Shown piece by piece: positions 34,958 to 41,104 of a stretch of 41,104 nt of DNA. A program made the position numbers and the translations under genes. The notes under the pieces were generated by a model that had not been told where the DNA came from, did not search any database, and was given only the letters and a program-made list of their open reading frames with translations. The DNA lies in the NCBI GenBank assembly GCA_013388835.1, contig JACAEL010000052.1, positions 1 to 41,104 on the forward strand, written 5' to 3'. This DNA comes from Candidatus Thorarchaeota archaeon. Its GTDB lineage: Archaea; Asgardarchaeota; Thorarchaeia; Thorarchaeales; Thorarchaeaceae. Every line of letters begins with the position of its first letter. Position 1 is the stretch's first letter.

Positions 34958-35082
34958 CTCACCACAGAGAATCTCGTGCTTCTGTCATTTCGTCATTGAG
35001 TGACCAGTCGTGTGACTGCACCCTCTCATTGTTGGCGGATCGAATAGCAGCTATGACGGAGTGTGGGTTGGAGTATGAATAG
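34954..35082 (+). CDS. Possible small protein (42 aa) coupled to the MFS gene
   Basis: The GTG at 34954 has AAGGAG nine bases upstream and overlaps the preceding frame's stop. The 42-residue frame begins MTHHRESRASVISS, is polar and ends with an amphipathic helix (TLSLLADRIAAMTE). Its TAG overlaps the ATG of the MFS gene (35075-35082), a layout typical of translational coupling. No known domain. Confidence 0.3.
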   Translation: MTHHRESRASVISSLSDQSCDCTLSLLADRIAAMTECGLEYE

Positions 35083-36517
35083 AGTTTCAGCCTTCTTCGG
35101 TTTCAAGAACCCCTCGCCAGAGCTGGTCGGCATCTCAATGAAGATGGCGTCCCTGCTTCCAGTCACCAGTATTGCAATGAGTCTGAGTTCCTCATTCTAT
35201 ATCATATACATCGCTGAGGCACTAGTGGGGGGACATTGGCTTGGAGGAATGGCTCTTGTGGGCACATTGATAGCTGTTCAGATGTGCATCCAGATCATGC
35301 TCGACTACCCGACGGGCGCGGTGGGCGATTGGATTGGTCAGCGGTACATCATTCTCTCGGCCTTTCTCTGCATGGGGGCTTCGTTCTATGTGTTGTCCAC
35401 AGTGACGAGTCACTCACCTGTCTGGGTTGTTCTGTCAGTGTTTGTACTTGCAGGAATTGGCGAGTCTCAGCTGAGTGGTGCTTTCCAGTCTTGGTTCGAT
35501 AACAACTATCGAATCGCCGTCCCAGAAGATGTGGACCGGTCTCAGTATGGAGTCTTCTGGGGAAAGGTGAACATGCTCTTCAGCCTCACAGGGACACTTG
35601 CGCTCGTGCCGGGTAGTGTGATGGCAGTTGTCGTGGGCAGAGCTTGGGTATTCCAGCTCCAAGCAGTGCTCTCAGTATTGATTGCTCTCATTGGATTCTT
35701 TACTATCACTGACTTGCCTGCTGTCGCGATGCTCCGCGAACGACGGCCGTCGATTGGGAGGTACAAGACCCTGCTCGGCGATGGTGTACGCTATCTGGTC
35801 AGTAGTCGCTTCGTCACGCTAATAGTCCTTGGAACCACTGTCGCCAGCAGTGTCGGCTACGTGTGGGGATCACTTCTGCTGTTCCCGATGTACTTTAGCT
35901 ACTTGGGCAACGAAGTCACAGTGTCCTCCTACAGGACCGTGCTGTTCCTAATAGGCGTCGTGCAGGCGGAGCGTGCCTCAGTGCTGTCTAGGAGATTGGA
36001 CCCGACCAAGTGGCTCCCTCGCGCAATGATGCTGATGGGATCGGGCTTCGTCTTCTTTGTGAGCTTCGCTCTCATCATGTTCTTCCTCCCTGGGACTCAA
36101 GGTGACGAGATGGTCTCCCTGACACTGCCGTTCACGGATGTGATCGTGTTCAGTCTCCCTGCATCGTCTGTGGCACCAACAGTACTAATCCTCCTAACAT
36201 TTGCGGTGAGTGGAGTCTTTGGCACTCTAGTGGGTATCCTCAGTCAGCGTCTGGTGGTCGATGCAATTCCCAACCGGATTCGGAACAGCATGTATTCTCT
36301 CATTCCCACGATATCGATGGCACTTGCTATACCACAGATGGTGTTCTTCGGCTGGTCCCTGACCAGCATTGGATTTCCATTCACAATGGCCTCTTGTGCA
36401 TTGGTTGCACTGCTCGGAGCACTAATGGTCCGTCAAGGAATGACCTATCCGAGGCCAGTGGTTTCTGAGGATAGTACTAGGTCTATCTCTATCTCCCAAG
36501 CGGCCCCTACCGAGTGA
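35075..36517 (+). CDS. Major facilitator superfamily transporter
   Basis: This is a 480-residue transporter with 12 or so membrane helices. The motif A loop after helix 2 reads GAVGDWIGQRYIIL, preceded by the LDYPTG segment common in MFS_1 permeases. A wide loop between helices 4 and 5 (DNNYRIAVPEDVDRSQYGVFWGK, read here in two parts around Pro) recalls the GxxR/K regions that couple gating. The C-terminal tail (30 residues) is polar. ATG 35075 was chosen over GTG 35063 because it sits at the end of the upstream short frame, as expected for coupled translation. The gene is unrelated in detail to the MFS gene at 24877. Substrate unknown. Confidence 0.88.
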   Translation: MNRVSAFFGFKNPSPELVGISMKMASLLPVTSIAMSLSSSFYIIYIAEALVGGHWLGGMALVGTLIAVQMCIQIMLDYPTGAVGDWIGQRYIILSAFLCMGASFYVLSTVTSHSPVWVVLSVFVLAGIGESQLSGAFQSWFDNNYRIAVPEDVDRSQYGVFWGKVNMLFSLTGTLALVPGSVMAVVVGRAWVFQLQAVLSVLIALIGFFTITDLPAVAMLRERRPSIGRYKTLLGDGVRYLVSSRFVTLIVLGTTVASSVGYVWGSLLLFPMYFSYLGNEVTVSSYRTVLFLIGVVQAERASVLSRRLDPTKWLPRAMMLMGSGFVFFVSFALIMFFLPGTQGDEMVSLTLPFTDVIVFSLPASSVAPTVLILLTFAVSGVFGTLVGILSQRLVVDAIPNRIRNSMYSLIPTISMALAIPQMVFFGWSLTSIGFPFTMASCALVALLGALMVRQGMTYPRPVVSEDSTRSISISQAAPTE

Positions 36518-36534
36518 AACATGGCGGGGGCCGC
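36500..36534 (+). terminator. GC-rich hairpin across the MFS stop codon
   Basis: GCGGCCCC (36500-36507) pairs perfectly with GGGGCCGC (36527-36534). The 19-base loop contains the TGA stop. No T-run follows. It may act as a weak terminator or mRNA 3' protection; it could be chance in a Pro/Ala-coding stretch. Confidence 0.35.
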
Positions 36535-36802
36535 ACCATTCACTGTCAGATGAACCGGCAAGACCATGATACTCTCTCGCTCATGCAATATAGCACCGGG
36601 ACTGCTCCGGGAGGTCAGTCTAGTCGTCGGAAGCCCTCATGCTCTCTGTTCCTGTGATTGGTCACGTGAGAGTCGTACGGAACAAGAACAAAGTCCAACT
36701 GCCGGGTGCCTGCTGACGTTTTCCGGTCAGTCATGGTGTCCGTTAATCCCGCTCACCGGAGAGGTTAATAACACTCGCCCATAATCATCTGGTGGTGAAT
36801 GA

Positions 36803-37681
36803 ATGTCAGACAGACCCGGCTTTCTAACTGTGAGCTATGGTGGTTCTGGTCTACAGACCATGGGCTATGAGAAGAGGATGATTCGCGAGAACGACGTCAA
36901 GTTCGATAACGAAGATGGCTCGTTCGAGCTTACAGATGTCCGTTTGGTTTGGTATCGTAAGCCCGGGGCTGCCAAGGGTGGGAAGCTGAAGAAGTTCGGC
37001 GCACTCGCGGGCGCAATCGCGGGAGCTGCTGTACTTGACAGTGTGGGCAGTAGGATAGGCGGGATTGGCGGAAGTGCAATCCGGGGAGTCGGAAGAGGGA
37101 TTGCAGGAGCCGCAGTCTACTCCGCTTTCACCTCATGGACGGCAGAGAACTTCTACAATGTGGACCCCAATGGTAACACTGAGAGCCTCGCAGTTCCGAT
37201 TGTGGCGATATCCAATGCCGCTCAGAGTGGCAGCAACCTTGTGGTGGAATTGAAGTCAGGCGGCACCATGAGCTTCAGTTTCAAGCAGAGCAAGGTGATT
37301 CCCTCTGTGATAGCAAACATCACACAGGCACAGACAGTTGGCAAGTGTCCGTACTGTGGAGCCAACGCTGGTCGAGCCGCTAGGTGTCCCAAGTGCGGAG
37401 CGTCGATTGATGCAGGCGGGGGCGAGGCACATGTACATGAACAAGAGGACGAGGGACCCGAGTCCGCTACACTCCGCTACTCCGGTGGTGCAGGGCGGGG
37501 CGATCCTGATAGTGTGACCATATCCTTTGGTCGAACCGGCCGGGGAGGTCAGCCTGATTCAATGACAATTCAAGTTGACCAGCCAGCAGGGGCCAAGGGC
37601 AGTGGAAAGTTCTGCATGAACTGTGGAAGTCCACTTCCTGCAGGCGCGAAGTTCTGCAACAATTGCGGACAGAGAGTATAG
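36803..37681 (+). CDS. PH-like domain protein with two C-terminal zinc ribbons
   Basis: This is a 292-residue protein. Residues 1-55 (FLTVSYGGSG, DVKFDNEDGSFELTDVRLVWYRK) and 110-175 (SLAVPIVAISNA, VELKSGGTMSFSFK) look like the two halves of a PH/GRAM-type beta barrel. They are split by a Gly/Ala-rich segment (64-105) that resembles a glycine-zipper hairpin and may insert in or bind membranes. Two zinc ribbons follow: CPYCGANAGRAARCPKCGAS near 187, and a final one with CMNCGSPLPAGAKFCNNCG near 271. The linker is rich in Gly and acidic residues. A TATA-like TTAATAAC lies about 35 bases upstream, and GGTGGTGA precedes the ATG. It may tether protein or nucleic acid to the membrane. Function unknown. 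Confidence 0.82.
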   Translation: MSDRPGFLTVSYGGSGLQTMGYEKRMIRENDVKFDNEDGSFELTDVRLVWYRKPGAAKGGKLKKFGALAGAIAGAAVLDSVGSRIGGIGGSAIRGVGRGIAGAAVYSAFTSWTAENFYNVDPNGNTESLAVPIVAISNAAQSGSNLVVELKSGGTMSFSFKQSKVIPSVIANITQAQTVGKCPYCGANAGRAARCPKCGASIDAGGGEAHVHEQEDEGPESATLRYSGGAGRGDPDSVTISFGRTGRGGQPDSMTIQVDQPAGAKGSGKFCMNCGSPLPAGAKFCNNCGQRV

Positions 37682-37685
37682 TTCT

Positions 37686-37718
37686 GATAGAGTGGGGGAG
37701 CTCTCTCCCCCTTCTATC
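37686..37718 (+). terminator. Hairpin terminator after the zinc-ribbon gene
   Basis: The inner stem GGGGGAG/CTCCCCC is flanked by the outer complementary arms GATAGA (37686-37691) and TCTATC (37713-37718), giving 13 pairs in total with a four-base loop. A pyrimidine-rich CTTCTTCTTCTTT follows. It begins five bases after the stop codon. Confidence 0.8.
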
Positions 37719-37794
37719 ACATGACCTTCTTCTTCTTTGGTTTCCGTGTCGTCTTGCCTACTGCGGAAACAGGCCACTAAGGGAGAGAGTGTGT

Positions 37795-38673
37795 TCATCT
37801 GAACAGGTCTTCTTCTCGCGTGCGCGGTATGTCCTTTCCGCGTTCACCTCCCTGTTCGTAAGAATAGCCTCTCACAACCACTACTGGAGTGCCCTCTCCT
37901 GCCTGTCCCATGAGAGGTTCTGCAGCTGCCGCAATCTCGTCTACATGGCAGACTGTAGATCGTTCCAAGATTCGCCCATGCAGGTCTGTTCTCCCCCGAT
38001 TGTACCTGAATGCCGCTATTCCTGAGCATCCAATGGCAAGGTTGACTCCTCCCTTTCTCCACGGGCGCCCTTGTGTGTCAGATATGATGACTGCAACACG
38101 AACACCCACACTAACTTCCACACACTCCCTGATTCTGTCGGCACTCTTGTCCGCATCGATGGGCAAGAGCACGAAGGACCGGTCGGGCGCGTTCGACCTG
38201 TCCACCCCACTAAAGTTGCAGACCATTCCATTCTTGGCTTCAGTTATGAGCACCCCGTGGTCTCTCAAGACACGGCGGCATTCTCTCAGGGCGAGCTCTA
38301 CATGTACTGGGTCAAACCCATTTCGTCTTGCAATCTCTAGAGCACGAAGACTGGGCTCTACAGCATCACAATGCGCCACTCTTCCTTCTGCTTTGGAGAC
38401 AACTGTGTGAGCAACGACCAGAATGTCCCCGTCCTCCAGGTTGATGCCGCTCTTCTGTAGTGACTGAACGATCACATCACCAAGGTTACAAACATTGTCC
38501 ACTCTCGGAATGTTCTGGAGTGCGAAGAGCCTAATGTGGTTGTCTGGGTGTCGGGTCGGAATGTTGTGGCCCCCGTGCAGGCTGTACTTGGACCATATGA
38601 CGCGCAGACGGGAAAGTAATAAATGCTGACCTGAAATAGGTCTGTATGTTTCAAAGAGCAAAGGGCAACACAA
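37795..38673 (-). CDS. cofE: Coenzyme F420-0:L-glutamate ligase (CofE)
   Basis: CofE adds gamma-linked glutamates to F420-0 using GTP. The CofE domain runs from about residue 46 of the open frame to the end. LEDGDILVVAHTVVSKAEGR (79-98) is the signature opening. RVLRDHGVLITEAKNGMVC and IDSDAD-like PIDADKSADRI follow. ISDTQGRPWRKGGVNLAIGCSG matches the family's DTxGRPxRxG motif. The open frame is drawn from TTG 38673. A TATA-like GCATTTATTAC at 38616-38626 lies inside it, so the true start is probably lower, near 38597, where no ordinary in-frame start codon exists. Its presence implies F420-dependent redox enzymes in the cell. The gene is divergent from top6B. Confidence 0.9.
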   Translation of the reverse strand: MCCPLLFETYRPISGQHLLLSRLRVIWSKYSLHGGHNIPTRHPDNHIRLFALQNIPRVDNVCNLGDVIVQSLQKSGINLEDGDILVVAHTVVSKAEGRVAHCDAVEPSLRALEIARRNGFDPVHVELALRECRRVLRDHGVLITEAKNGMVCNFSGVDRSNAPDRSFVLLPIDADKSADRIRECVEVSVGVRVAVIISDTQGRPWRKGGVNLAIGCSGIAAFRYNRGRTDLHGRILERSTVCHVDEIAAAAEPLMGQAGEGTPVVVVRGYSYEQGGERGKDIPRTREEDLFR

Positions 38674-38755
38674 AACGGAGAGCCAACATGCTGGCCTCCA
38701 GTTGTGTGTGAGTCATACTGCATAACGGACCGACTTCATCAAAGGAGTGAGTCAA

Positions 38756-40723
38756 TTGGGTCAAGGTAGCACTGTTCCCCGTGTGTCAGACAGTGGGGAC
38801 ATCAAAGAAGGTACAATCGCGAAGTTCATGCGAAAGAGGACTCAGCTAGTTGGTTTCGAAACTGGACTCAACAAGCACACGCAGTACGCAATAGAATTCT
38901 TGGACAACTCGATTGACGCACTAGAAAGCTACTTCTGGAAGTCCAAGAAGCGTCCACGCTTGACCGAGCAGCTAGACCCAGAGATAATCAAGGAGATTCG
39001 TGAGAAGCTGGCGCCGGATCTGACTGACTCCATAGCCTATGGAAAGCAGATTGAGAAAGACATGAAGGACGGCAAGCCGATAGCCCTTCCTCCCACCCCA
39101 AAGGAGAACCTCGAAGAGCGTCTCAGGAGGTTCAGGAAGTTTCTCACGCCGTTCAGAACACTCCTGAAGAAGGACGAACCCTTTGTTGCCATTCAGCTGA
39201 CAGAAGTCCTGATGCCCGACCTCATTCCCATTGATGACCCGGAAGGGACCAAGGTCTATGAGTTCACATGCTTGGACAATGGTGTTGGCATGGTCCCAAA
39301 TGACCTTGAGAAGTATGGGATCTATCTGGCATCTAGCAAGTCCGAGAAGCTGAGACAGACGAGAGGAAGTCAAGGTTTCGGTGCACCGTCTGCTTTCAGT
39401 GATGCCCAGAACACTACTGGCAAACCGATATTCGCTGTTACCAAGCGCTTCAATTCTGAACTCGCCGTAGTAGCGGACTTCTACACGACCACTGCTAACA
39501 CGAAGGAATACGTTGCAGGTCCTCTTGAGATGGACCTGCCAATCGAGCATGGGACCTATGTACGGCTCAACTACCTAAACATACAATATCGACGCGGTTA
39601 TGCAGACATCTACTGCGAGATGGCGTCGCTTCTCAACTCGCATGTCACGATAATATTCATAGATCCCTACGGAACTGTGAACATCTATCCACGAAGGGTA
39701 GATGTCTTTCCTGAAGAACCCAAGTACGCACAGCCACACCCCGCAAGCATCCGGATTGGTGAGTTTCAGGACCTCTTGCGCGAGACGCCAGAACGAACAC
39801 TTGGGGGTTTCCTTACACATGCATTCTGCAGACTCAGTCCCAACAAGGCTGAAGCAATCATTAACGCGGCAAATGCCGAGCTGGGTCGTCGGCATCTTGA
39901 GAAGCTGAGCCTGCGAACGCCCACTGACACTCTGGACAAGACCGAAGTGGAACTCCTTTATCGTGCATTTGCAAACGAGGAGTACATAGCTCCTCCCACC
40001 GACACAGTGGTCCCGGTTGGGGAAGAGGTCTTCGAGAAGACTATAGCAGAGGCCTACAAGCCAGAGTTCGTCGCAGCTGTCACTAGGAAGCCAACATCGG
40101 GAAAGGGGCTGTCCTTTGCCGTGGAGGTCTGCATTGCATACGGTGGGGAGATTAAGCCTGCCACATCTGCACCCATGGTCCTCTGGCGGTTCGTGAACAG
40201 GGTGCCCAAGCTACGGGACAACAGTGACTGTGCCACATGGAAGGCCTGTACCGCTGTGAACTGGAAGAACTACAAGCTCCAGGTGTTTGACAATGGTATT
40301 CCACGAGGCCCCGTCATGGTATTCATTCATGTCTGTGGTGCATATGTTCATGTGATGTTCAAGGGACAGAGCAAGCAGGCGCTGGCAGAAGATGAGGTGT
40401 TGCTCCGAGAGATCAAGCTGGCCCTTGAAGATGCAGGACGGAAGTTCAGGAGGTTCATTACCCGTCACGAGACCGCCAGGAGAAAGGCAAAGCGAGCTGG
40501 TATCTTGGCCATGTACGCAGACCAGTTCGCTCAGAGCCTCGTGACCATCGCAAACACAGGAAGAGGCAGGAGTCTCTTTGACGCAGAGACCATTGCATGC
40601 AAGATTCGTGACTCCATATCTGGCTATGAGAGCGCCGACGAGGCCGAAGAGGGGGAGGTTGAAGACGACGATCTTACCGATGACGAGTTAGAAGCCGGCA
40701 TCCCAGATGTGGGCGGTGAATAG
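38756..40723 (+). CDS. top6B: DNA topoisomerase VI subunit B, with ATPase-domain insertion
   Basis: This 655-residue GHKL ATPase subunit of the archaeal type IIB topoisomerase relaxes and decatenates DNA together with subunit A. The N-box is IEFLDNSIDALE (Glu47, Asn51), the second box is CLDNGVGM (Asp174) and the lid motif is TRGSQGFGAPSAFSDAQ (about 202-218). The transducer domain has the WKACTAVNWKNYKL segment with its switch-lysine region, followed by a C-terminal helix bundle and an acidic tail. From Asn51 to Asp174 is 123 residues, against 34 in the Sulfolobus enzyme as I recall it, so about 90 extra, mostly charged and helical, residues are inserted. TTG 38756 was chosen because AGGAG ends eight bases upstream; GTG 38747 would sit right on it. 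The next gene starts three bases after the stop. Confidence 0.93.
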   Translation: MGQGSTVPRVSDSGDIKEGTIAKFMRKRTQLVGFETGLNKHTQYAIEFLDNSIDALESYFWKSKKRPRLTEQLDPEIIKEIREKLAPDLTDSIAYGKQIEKDMKDGKPIALPPTPKENLEERLRRFRKFLTPFRTLLKKDEPFVAIQLTEVLMPDLIPIDDPEGTKVYEFTCLDNGVGMVPNDLEKYGIYLASSKSEKLRQTRGSQGFGAPSAFSDAQNTTGKPIFAVTKRFNSELAVVADFYTTTANTKEYVAGPLEMDLPIEHGTYVRLNYLNIQYRRGYADIYCEMASLLNSHVTIIFIDPYGTVNIYPRRVDVFPEEPKYAQPHPASIRIGEFQDLLRETPERTLGGFLTHAFCRLSPNKAEAIINAANAELGRRHLEKLSLRTPTDTLDKTEVELLYRAFANEEYIAPPTDTVVPVGEEVFEKTIAEAYKPEFVAAVTRKPTSGKGLSFAVEVCIAYGGEIKPATSAPMVLWRFVNRVPKLRDNSDCATWKACTAVNWKNYKLQVFDNGIPRGPVMVFIHVCGAYVHVMFKGQSKQALAEDEVLLREIKLALEDAGRKFRRFITRHETARRKAKRAGILAMYADQFAQSLVTIANTGRGRSLFDAETIACKIRDSISGYESADEAEEGEVEDDDLTDDELEAGIPDVGGE

Positions 40724-40725
40724 AT

Positions 40726-41104
40726 ATGAGTCCTAGAGAGAGGAAGACAGACGGCAAGACCATTCAGATGACCCTGGGTGTAGACTCTGGTCCGGGCAGC
40801 AAGGAATCAAGAGGAGGGTCTCCTGACAAGGCTGTGAAGATGCAGTCGAAGCCACCGAAAGGAAAGCCGGCAAAGTCTGCTGCCAGAGAATCGGCACCTA
40901 AGAAGGGAGCTGTTGCTGTCGCTGAAGGCGCCGCGCCCAAGGCAGTTCAGTCCGCAGGAGTAAAGAAGCCTGCGAAGGACGCCTCAAAGAAGCCTCCCGC
41001 CAAATCCACACAGAAGAAACCCACAGAGTCGAAGTCTGCAGAGAAGCCTACAAAGAAGCCCGCAGAGAAGCCTTCAGGGAAGAAGCCTGCAAAGAAGCCC
41101 GCAG
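40726..41104 (+). CDS. Start of a Lys/Pro/Ala-rich protein, probably topoisomerase VI subunit A; runs off the window
   Basis: The frame opens at ATG 40726, with GGTGA six bases upstream, and stays open to the right edge (126 codons). It starts MSPRERKTDGKTIQMTLGVD. From about residue 40 it becomes a low-complexity, highly basic tail with repeated KKPA, EKP and KKP units, similar in composition to the tail of eukaryotic histone H1. In archaea top6A normally follows top6B directly, so this is probably a long disordered N-terminal extension of subunit A, whose catalytic part would lie beyond the window. It could instead be a separate H1-like DNA-binding protein. No folded domain is visible in the available part. 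Confidence 0.72.
   Translation, partial: MSPRERKTDGKTIQMTLGVDSGPGSKESRGGSPDKAVKMQSKPPKGKPAKSAARESAPKKGAVAVAEGAAPKAVQSAGVKKPAKDASKKPPAKSTQKKPTESKSAEKPTKKPAEKPSGKKPAKKPA

Larger units (their letters stand above)
34679..35074 (+). other. 396-base region with promoter and short leader frames
   Basis: No full-size gene is seen. The first 180 bases contain only weak elements, such as the AGACG/CGTCT inverted repeat near 34714 and a TATA-like CATTATAAG near 34762. The second half has a strong promoter and two overlapping short frames, listed separately, leading into the MFS gene. Confidence 0.5.

Noticed and set aside
36566-36784. 72-codon plus-strand open frame before the zinc-ribbon gene
   Set aside because: Cys/Ser-rich, without start signals, and overlapping the TATA-like element of the real downstream gene.
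37889-38410. 173-codon plus-strand open frame
   Set aside because: Antisense to cofE, which carries clear family motifs over the same span.

Overview
The window is archaeal and most plausibly comes from an Asgard archaeon of the Thorarchaeota type. That placement is inferred from gene content and style, not from a marker gene. The archaeal signs are a type IIB topoisomerase (topoisomerase VI subunit B), a coenzyme F420 gamma-glutamyl ligase (CofE), a Thermococcus-like glyoxylate reductase, TATA-box promoters with short leaders, and cell-surface proteases anchored by one C-terminal membrane helix. Base composition looks a little above 50% GC. Genes lie on both strands. 3' ends are packed tightly and often overlap, while 5' regions are 70 to 400 bases long. 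I saw no rRNA, tRNA, CRISPR array or insertion sequence. Layout: 1-707 holds the start of a helical TPR-like protein that runs off the left edge. From 974 to 15253 is an exported-protease region with three different membrane-anchored S8 (subtilisin-family) proteases of 1054, 967 and 1622 residues. An FAD/NAD(P) oxidoreductase is translationally coupled to the first, and a membrane coiled-coil protein and a small unknown protein lie between the second and third. The second protease has a post-catalytic module that closely resembles the one I remember from eukaryotic site-1 protease (MBTPS1/SKI-1), which is the most interesting protein observation here. From 15539 to 19523 are a glyoxylate reductase-like dehydrogenase, a small winged-helix regulator with a palindrome over its promoter, two tiny membrane proteins, a CitG-like protein and a Sir2 deacylase. 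From 19765 to 23272 is a complete grpE-dnaK-dnaJ operon of bacterial type. It is followed by an opposing unit of three genes: a PadR regulator, a HAAS/DUF1700-like membrane protein and a pyruvate-kinase-C-terminal-like protein. From 24877 to 34678 are an MFS transporter, an M24 Xaa-Pro peptidase, a YkgJ-like cysteine-cluster protein, a P2-type cation ATPase, an alpha/beta hydrolase, a 3-hydroxyacyl-CoA dehydrogenase and an ArsB/NhaD-type transporter. From 34863 a strong promoter precedes a chain of two very short overlapping reading frames leading into a second MFS transporter. This is followed by a PH-like/zinc-ribbon protein and cofE. The right end holds topoisomerase VI subunit B, with a roughly 90-residue insertion in its ATPase domain, and the lysine/proline/alanine-rich start of the next gene, probably topoisomerase VI subunit A. 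The genes do not form one pathway. The coherent units are surface proteolysis, the Hsp70 chaperone machine, the PadR-controlled unit and the topoisomerase VI operon. Most start codons were chosen from Shine-Dalgarno-like or TATA-box spacing, and several differ from the longest open frame.
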